From NCBI RefSeq assembly GCF_003319115.1, contig NZ_QOHF01000011.1:1-64000 (forward strand): a stretch of DNA of 64,000 nucleotides. The letters run 5' to 3'. Source of the DNA: Geodermatophilus sp. TF02-6 (GTDB taxonomy: Bacteria > Actinomycetota > Actinomycetes > Mycobacteriales > Geodermatophilaceae). Made by a program: the position numbers and the translations under genes. Positions 26,434 through 35,859 of this stretch are shown here, in pieces; positions within the stretch are counted from its first letter, which is position 1, and every line of letters begins with the position of its first letter. The notes beneath the pieces were generated by a model that worked only from the letters and a program-made list of their open reading frames with translations, did not search any database and was not told the DNA's origin.

Positions 26434-27404
26434 GAGCGCCGCTCCGGGTAGGAGAAGGGGGGCGCGGAGACGTCCTCGAGCGCGGTGCGGATCGCCGCCG
26501 GCAGCCGCACCGACTCGGCGTCCAGCGCGGCTTGCAGCTGCGCCGCGGTGCGCGCGCCCACCACCGGTGCGGTGACCCCGGGCCGGTCGCGCACCCAGGC
26601 CAGCGCGACCGCCAGCGGCGAGGTGCCCAGCCCCTCGGCCGCGGTGATCACCGCCTCGACGATCCGGTCGGCCGTGGGCGAGCGCAGCCCGTCGATGAAC
26701 GCCTGCCAGTGAGGGGCCGCGCCGCGCGACTCCGACGGCGTGCTGTGCCGGTACTTGCCGGTGAGCAGCCCCCGGCCCAGCGGCGACCAGGCCAGCACCC
26801 CCAGCCCCAGCGCCTCGGCGGCCGGCACGACCTCGCGCTCCACGCCGCGCTGCAGCAGCGAGTACTCGACCTGGGTGCTGACGACGGGGGTGCGGCCCGG
26901 CCAGGCGCGCTGCCAGGTCGCGGCCTGGGCGGTCTGCCAGCCGGTGTAGTTACCCACGCCGACGTAGCGCGCCCGGCCGGAGGCGACCGCGCTGTCGCAG
27001 GCGGCGAGGGTCTCCTCCAGCGGCGTGGTGTCGTCCCACGCGTGCAGCTGCCACAGGTCGACGTGGTCGGTACCCAGCCGCTCCAGCGAGGCGTCCAGCG
27101 CGGCCAACAGGCGCCCGCGGGACGCGCCGCGGCCCATCGGGCCGGGCGCGGTGCGCCCTCCGGCCTTGGTGGCGACGAGCACGTCGGACCGGGGGACGAC
27201 GTCGACCAGCAGCCGGCCCAGGATCCGCTCGCTCTCCCCGTCGCAGTAGACGTCGGCGGTGTCGACCAGCGTGCCCCCGGCGTCGACGAACGCGGTCAGC
27301 GCCATGGCGGCCTCGTCCTCGTCGGTGTCCCGGCCCCAGGTCATGGTGCCCAGCGCGAGCCGGGAGACGACCAGGCCGCTGCGCCCGAGTGCGCGGTGTT
27401 CCAC
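26430..27404 (-). CDS. Aldo/keto reductase
   Basis: A 324-residue TIM-barrel oxidoreductase. Catalytic tetrad regions: Asp and Tyr in [12 protein letters not shown], Lys in VLVATKAGG and His in [11 protein letters not shown]. The cofactor end carries [14 protein letters not shown] and [16 protein letters not shown], as in NADPH-binding members. Substrate unknown. The GTG at 27404 is 8 bases from a TAGGTT hexamer, so the mRNA is probably leaderless. Its stop overlaps the recD2 start. Divergent from uppP. Confidence 0.88.
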   Translation of the reverse strand: MEHRALGRSGLVVSRLALGTMTWGRDTDEDEAAMALTAFVDAGGTLVDTADVYCDGESERILGRLLVDVVPRSDVLVATKAGGRTAPGPMGRGASRGRLLAALDASLERLGTDHVDLWQLHAWDDTTPLEETLAACDSAVASGRARYVGVGNYTGWQTAQAATWQRAWPGRTPVVSTQVEYSLLQRGVEREVVPAAEALGLGVLAWSPLGRGLLTGKYRHSTPSESRGAAPHWQAFIDGLRSPTADRIVEAVITAAEGLGTSPLAVALAWVRDRPGVTAPVVGARTAAQLQAALDAESVRLPAAIRTALEDVSAPPFSYPERRS

Positions 27405-27412
27405 AGGAGGCC

Positions 27413-27418
27413 AACCTA
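27413..27418 (-). promoter_or_regulatory. -10 box, leaderless start of aldo/keto reductase
   Basis: TAGGTT on the minus strand, 8 bases before the GTG at 27404. Confidence 0.6.
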
Positions 27419-27493
27419 CCGGCGACCGGGCGCCGCGGCCGGGGACCGCGGGGTGGACCGGGGCGGCGCGCCGGGTCGCGGCGGCCGCGCGCC

Positions 27494-27499
27494 TAGGGT
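27494..27499 (+). promoter_or_regulatory. -10 box upstream of the uppP leader ORF
   Basis: TAGGGT, 8 bases before the GTG at 27508. It forms a divergent promoter pair with the aldo/keto reductase box about 75 bases to the left. Confidence 0.6.
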
Positions 27500-27507
27500 G
27501 GCCTCCC

Positions 27508-27560
27508 GTGCTCCGAGAAACCGTCCCCGCCCGCCCCCGCAGCTGCGGAGGGGTCGGGTG

Positions 27561-27561
<1 letters not shown>
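27508..27561 (+). CDS. Short upstream ORF (17 codons) before uppP
   Basis: GTG at 27508 opens a frame encoding [17 protein letters not shown] and stops with TGA at 27559-27561. That stop overlaps the uppP ATG (TGATG). The start sits 8 bases after a -10 hexamer, so it would be translated leaderlessly and could couple translation into uppP. It is not known to be expressed. The GGAGGGG near 27548 could serve uppP directly. Confidence 0.4.
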
Positions 27562-28394
<833 letters not shown>

Positions 28395-28424
28395 GCCGCT
28401 GGCTGCGTCGACCTGCCTCCCTCC

Positions 28425-28556
28425 CTGTGCTGGGGCCGCGCCAGAGGCTCGCCGCGGCCCCGTCCCGGGTCCCACCCTGAGCTCGCGAAGGGTGGGGAGG
28501 ACGGGGTCCTTCCGCGGTGGGGAGGACGGGGTCTCCGGTGGGGAGCAGGAGGGTCC
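28425..28556. repeat. Dispersed GGACCCC repeat, copy B (reverse orientation)
   Basis: Contains GGGTGGGGAGGACGGGGTCC, CTTCCGCGG and a second GTGGGGAGGACGGGGTC, the reverse complement of the GACCCCGTCCTCCCCAC core seen in other copies. It lies between uppP and the histidine phosphatase gene. Confidence 0.7.
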
Positions 28557-28562
28557 CCTCTC

Positions 28563-28568
28563 TAGGCT
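28563..28568 (+). promoter_or_regulatory. -10 box, leaderless start of histidine phosphatase
   Basis: TAGGCT, 8 bases before the GTG at 28577. Confidence 0.65.
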
Positions 28569-28576
28569 CGGCGGCC

Positions 28577-29275
28577 GTGACCACCGTGATCCTCCTGCGG
28601 CACGGCCGGACGACGGCCAACGCCGGCGGTCTGCTGGCCGGCTGGACCCCGGGCGTGGAGCTCGACGAGACCGGCCGGGCGCAGGCGCAGGCGGTGGGGC
28701 AGCGGCTGGCCCCGGTGCCCCTGGTCGCGGTCGTGAGCAGCCCCCTGGAGCGCTGCCGGCAGACCGCTGCCGCCGTCCTGGAGGGGCGGGAGCTGGAGCT
28801 CGCGACCGACGAGCGGCTCGGCGAGGCCCGCTACGGCGACTGGACCGGCCGCCCGCTCAAGGAGCTGACCCGCGAGCCGCTGTGGAAGGTCGTCCAGGCC
28901 CACCCCTCGGCCGCGGTGTTCCCCGGCGACGGCGGGGAGGGGCTGGCCCAGACCCAGGCCCGCGCGGTCGCCGCCGTCCGGGAGTGGAACGCCGCGCTGG
29001 GCCCGGACGCCGTGTGGCTGGCCTGCAGCCACGGCGACGTCATCAAGGCGGTGCTCGCCGACGCCCTCGGCCTGCACCTCGACCAGTTCCAGCGGATCGT
29101 CGTCGACCCGGCGTCGATCTCGGTGGTCACCTACACCGAGACCCGCCCGTTCGTCGTCCGCATGAACGACACCGGCGGCGACGTCACCGCGTTGGTCCCG
29201 CCCAAGAGGAAGCGGCGACGCCGCAGGACCGACTCGGACGCCGTGGTCGGCGGGGGCGCCGGCGCGACCGTCTGA
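28577..29275 (+). CDS. Histidine phosphatase family protein (MSMEG_4193-type)
   Basis: A 232-residue phosphoglycerate-mutase-like phosphatase. RHG motif in VILLRHGRTTANAGG (phospho-His), second Arg in VSSPLERCRQTA, catalytic Glu region in LGEARYGDWTG and the closing His in LACSHGDVIKAVLAD. The C-terminus has a basic KRKRRRRR stretch. Followed by DUF3090 and SCO1664-family genes, an order conserved in actinobacteria and of unknown joint role. Confidence 0.9.
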   Translation: MTTVILLRHGRTTANAGGLLAGWTPGVELDETGRAQAQAVGQRLAPVPLVAVVSSPLERCRQTAAAVLEGRELELATDERLGEARYGDWTGRPLKELTREPLWKVVQAHPSAAVFPGDGGEGLAQTQARAVAAVREWNAALGPDAVWLACSHGDVIKAVLADALGLHLDQFQRIVVDPASISVVTYTETRPFVVRMNDTGGDVTALVPPKRKRRRRRTDSDAVVGGGAGATV

Positions 29276-29313
29276 CCTCGCCTGTCCCGGCTCGACTGGC
29301 GGCCGCGTCCGCG

Positions 29314-29319
29314 TAACCT
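29314..29319 (+). promoter_or_regulatory. -10 box, leaderless start of DUF3090 gene
   Basis: TAACCT, 7 bases before the GTG at 29327. Confidence 0.65.
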
Positions 29320-29326
29320 GGGTCGC

Positions 29327-29878
29327 GTGCCGCGCCAGGTGTTCCTCTTCGACCGACCGTCCCGGTTCGTCGCCGGCACGGTCGGCCAGCCGGGTGAGCG
29401 CACCTTCTACCTGCAGGCCTCCGACGGCCCCGGCCGCGTGGTCAGCGTGGCGCTGGAGAAGACGCAGGTGCAGGTGCTCGCCGAACGGATGAACGAACTG
29501 CTCGACGAGGTGGCCAGCCGGCCCGGCTTCGTCGTCCCGCCCGACGCCGAGGTCGACGACCTCGAACCGCTGACCGCCCCGGTCGACGAGGAGTTCCGGG
29601 TCGCGGCGATGGGCCTGGCGTGGGACGGCGAGGCACAGGCCGTCGTCGTCGAGGCCGTGGCCGTCGGCGAGGAGCCGGTCGACGAGGACGCGATCCTCTC
29701 CGACAGCGAGGAGGGGCCCGACGCCCTGCGGGTGACGATCACGCCGGCCGCCGCCCGCGCCTTCGTCGTCCGGGCCCGCCGCGTGGTCGCCGCCGGTCGC
29801 CCGCCCTGCCCGCTGTGCTCCCTGCCCCTCGACCCCGGCGGGCACGTCTGCCCGCGGCAGAACGGCTACCGCCGCTGA
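29327..29878 (+). CDS. DUF3090 family protein
   Basis: A 183-residue protein matching the actinobacterial DUF3090 family: RQVFLFDRPSRFVAGTVGQP, GERTFYLQA, VALEKTQVQVLAERMNELLD, and the C-terminal zinc-like tail PPCPLCSLPLDPGGHVCPRQNG (CxxC...H-x-C). The four Cys/His suggest a zinc knuckle. Function unknown; always found between the histidine phosphatase and the SCO1664-type kinase-like gene. Confidence 0.9.
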   Translation: MPRQVFLFDRPSRFVAGTVGQPGERTFYLQASDGPGRVVSVALEKTQVQVLAERMNELLDEVASRPGFVVPPDAEVDDLEPLTAPVDEEFRVAAMGLAWDGEAQAVVVEAVAVGEEPVDEDAILSDSEEGPDALRVTITPAAARAFVVRARRVVAAGRPPCPLCSLPLDPGGHVCPRQNGYRR

Positions 29879-29921
29879 GCCCGACGCCCCGCGCCCGACG
29901 CCCCGCGTCCCGACGACACCG

Positions 29922-29973
29922 CCGCGATGACACTGCCGCGATGACACTGCCGCGATGACACTGCCGCGATGAC
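29922..29973 (+). repeat. Tandem 14-base repeat running into a start codon
   Basis: CCGCGATGACACTG occurs at 29922-29935, 29936-29949 and 29950-29963, and a fourth partial unit (29964-29973) contains the ATG of the SCO1664-type gene. Each unit contains an ATG; because 14 is not a multiple of 3 these are in different frames. Confidence 0.9.
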
Positions 29974-30724
29974 CGAGCAGCCCGCCGACCCGGCATCGGA
30001 CCTGCGCCCGCCCGTGGACGACGACGAGGCGCGCACCCTGCTGCGCGAGGGCGAGATCGACCTCGAGGGCCGGATCCTCGACGCCAGCAACGTCACGCTC
30101 GTCGGCGCCGTCCGCACCGGCGAGCTGGAGGCCGAGTGCGTCTACAAGCCGGTCGCGGGGGAGCGGCCGCTGTGGGACTTCCCCAACGGCACCCTCGCCG
30201 GCCGGGAGATCGCCGCGGCCCTGGTGTCGGAGGCGACCGGCTGGCGGGTGGTGCCGCCCACCGTGCTGCGCGACGGTCCGTTCGGCCCCGGCATGGTGCA
30301 GCTGTGGGTCGACGGCGACCCCGGCGTCGACCTGGCCGCGTTCGTGCGCTCCGACCACCCCGGCCTGCGGCGCATGGCGGTGTTCGACGCGGTCGTGAAC
30401 AACGCCGACCGCAAGGGCGGGCACATCATCCCCACCTCGGACGGGCACGTGTACGGCGTCGACCACGGCATCTGCTTCTCCGTCGACCCCAAGCTGCGCA
30501 CCCTGCTGTGGCGCTGGGCGGGCCAGCCGCTGCCCGCCGAGGCGCTGGAGGTGCTGGAGGGGCTCACCGGCGACCTGCTCGGCGACCTCGGCGAGCAGCT
30601 GCACGAGCACCTCACCCGCCGCGAGGTGCGCCGCACCCAGCAGCGGGTCGCCGACCTGCTGCGCACCGGCCGGTACCCGCAGCCGTCCGGCGAGTGGCCG
30701 GCCCTGCCCTGGCCGCCGTTCTGA
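29969..30724 (+). CDS. SCO1664 family protein (PI3/4-kinase-like fold)
   Basis: A 251-residue protein of the SCO1664 family. ASNVTLVGAVRTGELEAECV, YKPVAGERPLWDFPNGTLAG (Lys in the ATP site), FDAVVNNADRKGGHII and VYGVDHGICFSVDPKLRTLL resemble the catalytic and activation loops of HipA/PI3K-like kinases. It may be an atypical kinase; no substrate is known. Third gene of the histidine phosphatase-DUF3090 block. Confidence 0.88.
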   Translation: MTEQPADPASDLRPPVDDDEARTLLREGEIDLEGRILDASNVTLVGAVRTGELEAECVYKPVAGERPLWDFPNGTLAGREIAAALVSEATGWRVVPPTVLRDGPFGPGMVQLWVDGDPGVDLAAFVRSDHPGLRRMAVFDAVVNNADRKGGHIIPTSDGHVYGVDHGICFSVDPKLRTLLWRWAGQPLPAEALEVLEGLTGDLLGDLGEQLHEHLTRREVRRTQQRVADLLRTGRYPQPSGEWPALPWPPF

Positions 30725-30875
30725 GTGATCTGTCGGCCTCCGGCCCCCGCGCCGCAGCACGACCACTCGCAGGGGCGGCTCGCGTCCCAGCGTCCTCGTC
30801 CTGCGTCCCGTCCGCCTTCGGGGGACCCTCCGGGCCCCCGCTCAGACGGACCCGCTGCGCGGCATCATCACCGCC

Positions 30876-31262
30876 GTGCCGCATCGTTCCCGCCTGGCGA
30901 TCCTGCTGCTGGACCTGCCGCCCGACACCCACGACGCTGGCCGGGACTTCTGGGCCGCCGCGACCGGACACGCCGCCCGACCCGATCACACCGACGACGA
31001 CTGGGCCTCGCTGGGCTCCTTCGCCGGCGGCTTCCACGTGGAGATCCAGCGCACCGGGGAGGGGACGCCACCCCGCTGGCACGTCGACGTCGAGACCGAC
31101 GACATTCCGGCCGAGGTCGCCCGGCTGGAGGCGCTCGGCGCCACTCGGCACCGCGACATGGGCTCCTTCTGGCAGATGACCGACCCCGCCGGCCTGGTGT
31201 TCTGCGTCGTCGGCGTGCAGACCGGCGAGGAGTTCGACCGGTACGCCGTCACCTGGCCCTGA
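30876..31262 (+). CDS. VOC family (glyoxalase-like) protein
   Basis: A 128-residue protein of the vicinal-oxygen-chelate fold: LAILLLDLPPDTHDAGRDFW, WHVDVETDDIPAEVARLEAL, and FWQMTDPAGLVFCVVGVQTG. One metal-ligand-like His (WHVDVE) is visible; the second is not certain. Possible roles are small-molecule binding or resistance. GTG start. Convergent with the maleylpyruvate-isomerase-type gene. Confidence 0.8.
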   Translation: MPHRSRLAILLLDLPPDTHDAGRDFWAAATGHAARPDHTDDDWASLGSFAGGFHVEIQRTGEGTPPRWHVDVETDDIPAEVARLEALGATRHRDMGSFWQMTDPAGLVFCVVGVQTGEEFDRYAVTWP

Positions 31263-31265
31263 CCG

Positions 31266-31982
31266 CTACTCCAGTCGCACCAGGTCGATCATCGCGGCGG
31301 CCTGCAGCCCGTCGCCGTCCACGGTGAGCACCTCCAGCGGCACCCGCCGCCAGACGGTGAGCAGCAGGTCGCCGGCGGTCCCGGTCAGCCGCGCGATGGG
31401 CACCGGCCGCGAGCCGGGGAACAGGGTCCGCTCGACGCCGGCGTCCACGGCGTGCAGGACGACGGGGTGGGCGGACTCCGGCGGGCCCTGCGGCAGGACG
31501 CCGGGCACCATCACCTCCAGCCACTCGTCGAGCCCGTCGAGGCCCACGTCGGCCGGGATCGGGTGGACGTCGCCCGACACCTGCTCGACGTCGACGGTGT
31601 GCACCACCGCCTCCATCGTCTGGCGGCGCAGCACGAAGCCGACGTCCTGCCGGGGTGCCCAGGTCCACACCCGCTCGGCCGGGTCGGCGCCGGCCAGCAC
31701 GGTCTCCAGCTCCGCCGACTGGGCCAGGCCCCAGCCGAGCAGCTCGTCGTCCGGACGGCGGGCCGGCGCGACGTACGTGCCCGGGTCGCTCGCGCGGGTG
31801 CGCACCACCCACGTCCAGAAGTGCTGCACCTCGGCCAGGTGCCACACCAGGTCGGCCAGCGTCCAGCCGGGGCAGCCGGGCACCGGCACCGCCCATCCCC
31901 GGGCCAGCACCGCTTCGGCGGCCGCGTCGGCGAACCGCGCGTCGGTCTTGTGCAGCACCGGCAGGTACTCGTCGAGCTCCAC
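31266..31982 (-). CDS. Maleylpyruvate isomerase family, mycothiol-dependent type
   Basis: A 238-residue DinB-like four-helix-bundle protein: WAVPVPGCPGWTLADLVWHL, AEVQHFWTWVV, RRQTMEAVVHTVDVEQVSG (second metal His). The conserved Hx3E-type histidines and the C-terminal SCP2-like domain (PVPIARLTGTAGDLLLTVWR) are those of mycothiol-dependent enzymes. It probably uses mycothiol as a thiol cofactor. GTG with GGAGG closely upstream. It is divergent from mshC, which makes that thiol. Confidence 0.85.
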   Translation of the reverse strand: MELDEYLPVLHKTDARFADAAAEAVLARGWAVPVPGCPGWTLADLVWHLAEVQHFWTWVVRTRASDPGTYVAPARRPDDELLGWGLAQSAELETVLAGADPAERVWTWAPRQDVGFVLRRQTMEAVVHTVDVEQVSGDVHPIPADVGLDGLDEWLEVMVPGVLPQGPPESAHPVVLHAVDAGVERTLFPGSRPVPIARLTGTAGDLLLTVWRRVPLEVLTVDGDGLQAAAMIDLVRLE

Positions 31983-32055
31983 GGTTCCTCCTCCGCCGCG
32001 CCGCCGCCGTCCTCCTCCAGGATGAGGGCCGCCCGGGCGCGTGGGTAGCCGCATC

Positions 32056-32061
32056 TAGGCT
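32056..32061 (+). promoter_or_regulatory. -10 box, leaderless start of mshC
   Basis: TAGGCT, 6 bases before the GTG at 32068. Confidence 0.7.
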
Positions 32062-32067
32062 CGGGGC

Positions 32068-33393
32068 GTGCTCGCCTGGCCCGCTCCGCTCCTGCCGACC
32101 CTCCCGGGCACCGGTCCCGCGCTCCGGCTGCACGACACCGCCCGCGGCGAGGTGGTCGCCACCAACCCGGGCACCACGGCGCGGATGTACGTCTGCGGCA
32201 TCACCCCCTACGACGCCACCCACCTCGGCCACGCCGCCACCTACCTGGCCTTCGACCTGGTCAACCGGGTGTGGCGGGACGCCGGGCACGCCGTCCACCA
32301 CGTGCAGAACGTCACCGACGTCGACGACCCGCTGCTCGAGCGCGCCGAGCGGGACGGCGAGGACTGGGTCGTGCTCGGCATGCGCGAGACGGCGCTGTTC
32401 CGGGAGGACATGACCGCGCTGCGGGTGCTGCCGCCCGACGACTACGTGGGCGCGGTCGAGTCGATCCCGCGGATCGTCGCCCACGTCGAGACGCTGCTCG
32501 ACGAGGGGCTGGCCTACGGCCTCGACGACGGCACCGGCGACGTGTACCACGACGTCGCGCAGGCCCCCGGCTTCGGCGCCGAGTCCGGCTACGACGAGGC
32601 CACGATGGTCGAGCTGTTCGCCGAGCGCGGCGGCGACCCCGACCGTCCCGGCAAGCGCAACCGGCTCGACCCGGTGCTCTGGCGCGGGCAGCGGCCCGGC
32701 GAGCCCTCCTGGCCCGGCCCCCGGGGCGTCGCCGGCCGCCCCGGCTGGCACATCGAGTGCGCCACGATCGCGCTGGCCACCATCGGGATGGGCTTCGACG
32801 TCCAGGGCGGCGGCAGCGACCTGGTCTTCCCGCACCACGAGTACTCCGCCGTCCACGCCGAGGCGCTGACCGCCACCATGACCGGGGAGAAGCTGCCCTT
32901 CGCCCAGGCCTACGTGCACGCCGCGATGATCGGCCTGGACGGCGAGAAGATGAGCAAGAGCCGCGGCAACCTGGTGTTCGTGTCCAAGCTGCGCGGCGAG
33001 GGCGTCGACCCGATGGCGATCCGGCTGGCGCTGCTGTCCGGTCACTACCGCACCGACCGCTCCTGGACGCCGGACCTGCTCGACACCGCCCGCGAGCGGC
33101 TGGCCACCTGGCGGCGCGCCGGAGCCCGCCCGGCCGGCGCGCCGGCCGCCCCGGTGCTGCAGGGGCTGCGCGAGCGGCTCGCCGACGACCTCGACAGCCC
33201 CGGGGCGATCGCGCTGGTCGACGCCTGGGCCGCGCGGACCCTGGCCGCCGGGCCCGACGACGACCTGGAGGACGGCGCCCCGACGATCGTCGGCGACGCG
33301 GTCGACGCGCTGCTGGGGGTGGACCTGGGCCCGTGCGCCCCCGGGCCCGCGCCGGACCCGGGCGGCGAGCCCGCGGCCCCGCGGGAGCGCTGA
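32068..33393 (+). CDS. mshC: L-cysteine:1D-myo-inosityl 2-amino-2-deoxy-alpha-D-glucopyranoside ligase
   Basis: A 441-residue class I aminoacyl-tRNA-synthetase-like enzyme that joins cysteine to GlcN-Ins using ATP, the third step to mycothiol. The N-terminus has [20 protein letters not shown]: Cys43 binds zinc and HLGH (52-55) is the HIGH motif. WHIECATIA gives further zinc ligands, and KMSKS stands at 294-298. The C-terminal tRNA anticodon-binding part of CysS is shortened, as expected for MshC. The stop overlaps the dNTPase start (TGATG). Confidence 0.95.
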   Translation: MLAWPAPLLPTLPGTGPALRLHDTARGEVVATNPGTTARMYVCGITPYDATHLGHAATYLAFDLVNRVWRDAGHAVHHVQNVTDVDDPLLERAERDGEDWVVLGMRETALFREDMTALRVLPPDDYVGAVESIPRIVAHVETLLDEGLAYGLDDGTGDVYHDVAQAPGFGAESGYDEATMVELFAERGGDPDRPGKRNRLDPVLWRGQRPGEPSWPGPRGVAGRPGWHIECATIALATIGMGFDVQGGGSDLVFPHHEYSAVHAEALTATMTGEKLPFAQAYVHAAMIGLDGEKMSKSRGNLVFVSKLRGEGVDPMAIRLALLSGHYRTDRSWTPDLLDTARERLATWRRAGARPAGAPAAPVLQGLRERLADDLDSPGAIALVDAWAARTLAAGPDDDLEDGAPTIVGDAVDALLGVDLGPCAPGPAPDPGGEPAAPRER

Positions 33394-34424
33394 TGGGCGC
33401 CGGGCCCTTCCACCTGGTCGACCGGGCGGCCCGCGAGCGGGCGGAGGAGGCCCTCGCGCCGGCCGCCACCCGCTCGACGGCCACCCGCGGGCGGGCCTGC
33501 CCCGAGCCGGATGACCGGCTGCGCACCGCCTTCGAGCGCGACCGCGACCGGATCCTGCACGCCAAGGCCTTCCGCCGGCTCAAGCACAAGACCCAGGTCT
33601 TCCTCAACCCCGACGGCGACCACTTCGTCACCCGGTTGACCCACACCCTGCAGGTCACCCAGGTGGCCCGGTCCCTGGCCCGGGCGCTGGGCCTCAACGA
33701 GGACCTCGCCGAGGCGGTCGCGCTCGGCCACGACCTGGGCCACTCGCCGTTCGGGCACATCGGGGAGGAGGCGTTCGACCCCTACGTGCCCGGCGGCTGG
33801 CACCACGCGGCCCAGGGGGTGCGCATCGTCGAGGTGCTCGAGCGGCTCAACCTCACCTGGGAGGTCCGCGACGGCATCCGGGCGCACAGCTGGAAGATCA
33901 CCCCACCGCCGCACACCCGCGAGGCCGAGTGCGTGCGCTACGCCGACCGGATCGCCTACCTCTCCCACGACGCCCAGGACGCCGTCCGGGCCGGGGTGCT
34001 GCGGGTCGAGGACCTGCCCGCCCACGCCCGTGCCGTCTTCGGCGAGCCGGGTGGCCAGATGGTCGGCGCCATGGTCGACGCGGTCGTCGAGGGGGCGCTG
34101 GCCGACGGCGCAGCGGTGGTCATGGCCCCCGAGCCGCTCGCGGCCATGCACGAGCTGCGGGCGTTCCTGTTCGAGCGGGTCTACGCGTCGGAGACCGCCG
34201 CCGGGCAGAAGCAGCTGGCGGTCGACGTCACCCGCCGGTTGGTCGACCACCACCTGACCCACCCCGAGCTCATCCCGGCCACCTACCGCGACACCGAGGC
34301 CGACCCGGTCACCCAGGTCGTCGACCACGTGTCCGGGATGACCGACCGCTTCGCCCTGGCCCTGCACGACCGGCTCTTCGCCGCCGACGCGTCGTCCCGC
34401 ATGCGCCCGCTGCTGCGGCTCTGA
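33393..34424 (+). CDS. Deoxyguanosinetriphosphate triphosphohydrolase-like (dNTPase)
   Basis: A 343-residue HD-domain hydrolase. The first His lies in FVTRLTHTLQVTQVARSLA, the HD pair in AVALGHDLGHSPFGHIGEEA, and the last Asp in RYADRIAYLSHDAQDAV. This is the dGTPase-like family that splits dNTPs to nucleoside and triphosphate; actinobacterial members are usually followed by dnaG, which is not the case here. The start overlaps the mshC stop, so translation is coupled. Confidence 0.9.
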   Translation: MGAGPFHLVDRAARERAEEALAPAATRSTATRGRACPEPDDRLRTAFERDRDRILHAKAFRRLKHKTQVFLNPDGDHFVTRLTHTLQVTQVARSLARALGLNEDLAEAVALGHDLGHSPFGHIGEEAFDPYVPGGWHHAAQGVRIVEVLERLNLTWEVRDGIRAHSWKITPPPHTREAECVRYADRIAYLSHDAQDAVRAGVLRVEDLPAHARAVFGEPGGQMVGAMVDAVVEGALADGAAVVMAPEPLAAMHELRAFLFERVYASETAAGQKQLAVDVTRRLVDHHLTHPELIPATYRDTEADPVTQVVDHVSGMTDRFALALHDRLFAADASSRMRPLLRL

Positions 34425-34564
34425 TCGCGACGTTCCGCCAGGCCTCCCTCGTCATCACGGGTGGGCGCTCGGTCCCGGGACCGGGAGGGGCCGGGCCGGC
34501 TCCGGCGTCCGGCGGCGAGCCGACGGCGACGGGTGGCCGGCCGGTCGTCGGGTGGTCTCGCCGC

Positions 34565-34610
34565 GGGTGCTCGTGCTCTGCCCACCCTGCTGGGCAGAGC
34601 ACGAGCACCC
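34565..34610 (+). terminator. Perfect 20-bp inverted repeat with an alternative pairing
   Basis: Arms 34565-34584 and 34591-34610 are perfectly complementary around a 6-base loop (CCCTGC). The inner segment CCCACCCTGC (34581-34590) can instead pair with GCAGGGTGGG at 34615-34624, a mutually exclusive fold. It lies in a 465-base gap (34425-34889) between the dNTPase and PAC2 genes with no T-run. The rest of the gap holds no gene I can support. It may be a two-way terminator of convergent transcription or a switchable structure. Confidence 0.7.
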
Positions 34611-34889
34611 CCAGGCAGGGTGGGTACCTCCTGGCCCGCGCCCGGCCCGCGCGGTTGATCGTCATCCCCGACTCACGGCTCAGCGTCCGTACCGGGATCC
34701 CGGACGGCAACGGAAGAGACCAGACACCGGTGTCGGAGGTCCGCGGTGCCGGGACCGGTGCCGGTCCCGGGACCGCCGAGCAGGCGGCCGAGCGGTTCAG
34801 TTGGGGGAGGAGCCCCGGCGGCGCAGCGGAAGGACCGCCTCCCACTCACCCCTCGCTAGGCTCGGGGCGAGCCTGCGGAGGCGTCCCCC

Positions 34890-35747
34890 TCAGGTCGTGC
34901 CTCGGCGGCGCAGATACCTCTCGAACTCGCGGGCGATCGAGTCGCCGTTGGCGTTGGACAGGTCGACCTCGGTGGCCCGCTCCTCGAGCGAGCGCACGTA
35001 CTCGACGACCTCGGCGTCCTCGTTGGCCATCTCGTCGACGGTCTTCACCCAGTCCTCGGCCTGCCGGGGCAGGGCGCCCATCGGCACGGTGAGCTCGAGG
35101 ACCTCCTCGACCCGCTGCAGCAGGGCGACGGTGGCCTTGGGCGACGGCGGCTGGGAGACGTAGTGGGGCACCGCGGCCCAGAAGCTGATCGCCGGCAGGC
35201 CGGCCTGCACGCAGGCGTCCTGGAAGACGCCGAGGATGCCGGTGGACCCCTCGTAGCGGGAGGTCTCCAGACCCCACCGCTCGGCGGACTCCGCGTCGTA
35301 GGCCGAGCCGGTGACCGGGGTGGGCCGGGTGTGCGGGGTGTCGGCGAGCAGCGCGCCCAGCCCGACGACGGAGCGGACGTCGAGCTCGCGGCACAGCTCG
35401 ATCAGCTCCTCGCAGAAGCCGCGCCAGCGCATGTTGGGCTCGATGCCGCGGATGAGGACGACGTCGCGGGTGGAGTCCGACGGACGGGCGACGGAGATGC
35501 GGGTGGTGGGCCACTCGACCCGGCGGCTGACCCCGCCGATGAGCGAGACGGTGGGCCGGTTGACCTGGAAGTCGTAGTAGTCCTCGGGGTCGAGCGCGGC
35601 GAGCGGGGTGGCGTCCCAGATGAGCTCGAGGTGCTCGAGTGCCCCGGTGGCGGCGTCCCCGGCGTCGTTCCAGCCCTCGAAGGCGACGACCACCACGGGG
35701 TCGCTCAGCCGGGGCAGGTCCTCAGGGGTGGACTTCGGGTCGATCAC
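34890..35747 (-). CDS. PAC2 family protein
   Basis: A 285-residue member of the PAC2 family, named for eukaryotic proteasome assembly chaperone 2 but of unproven function in bacteria: VVVAFEGWNDAGDAATGALE, DYYDFQVNRPTVSLIGG, LIRGIEPNMRWRGFCEELIE, and VTGSAYDAESAERWGLETSR. Often found near metH and mshC in actinobacteria, as here. The Pup-proteasome genes are about 9 kb away, so a proteasome link is only a possibility. GTG start, leaderless-type promoter. Confidence 0.9.
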   Translation of the reverse strand: MIDPKSTPEDLPRLSDPVVVVAFEGWNDAGDAATGALEHLELIWDATPLAALDPEDYYDFQVNRPTVSLIGGVSRRVEWPTTRISVARPSDSTRDVVLIRGIEPNMRWRGFCEELIELCRELDVRSVVGLGALLADTPHTRPTPVTGSAYDAESAERWGLETSRYEGSTGILGVFQDACVQAGLPAISFWAAVPHYVSQPPSPKATVALLQRVEEVLELTVPMGALPRQAEDWVKTVDEMANEDAEVVEYVRSLEERATEVDLSNANGDSIAREFERYLRRRGTT

Positions 35748-35754
35748 CCCTGCG

Positions 35755-35760
35755 AGCCTA
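35755..35760 (-). promoter_or_regulatory. -10 box, leaderless start of PAC2 gene
   Basis: TAGGCT on the minus strand, 7 bases before the GTG at 35747. Confidence 0.7.
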
Positions 35761-35847
35761 CGTCGATCCGCCGACCGGACCGCGGCGTCGTCCGTGACGG
35801 GTGTGCCGCACGCCCAGCGGCGGCGACCGGATGGAGGGCCGGGCGGC

Positions 35848-35853
35848 TACCCT
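35848..35853 (+). promoter_or_regulatory. -10 box upstream of the metH leader ORF
   Basis: TACCCT, 6 bases before a GTG at 35860. It implies a metH transcript with a leader of about 130 bases. Confidence 0.6.
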
Positions 35854-35859
35854 GGCTCG

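Noticed and set aside
24082-26451. 789-codon plus-strand frame over recD2
   Set aside because: Shadow of the RecD2 gene, whose helicase motifs on the minus strand are complete.
29922-29973. CRISPR-like repeat array
   Set aside because: Units are 14 bases, contiguous and without spacers. The same objection applies to the 12-, 16-, 18- and 21-base tandem repeats elsewhere; no CRISPR array or cas gene was seen.
34309-34845. Minus-strand frame in the dNTPase-PAC2 gap
   Set aside because: Runs through a perfect inverted repeat and into the dNTPase gene, Pro/Ala/Arg-rich, no start signal or domain.
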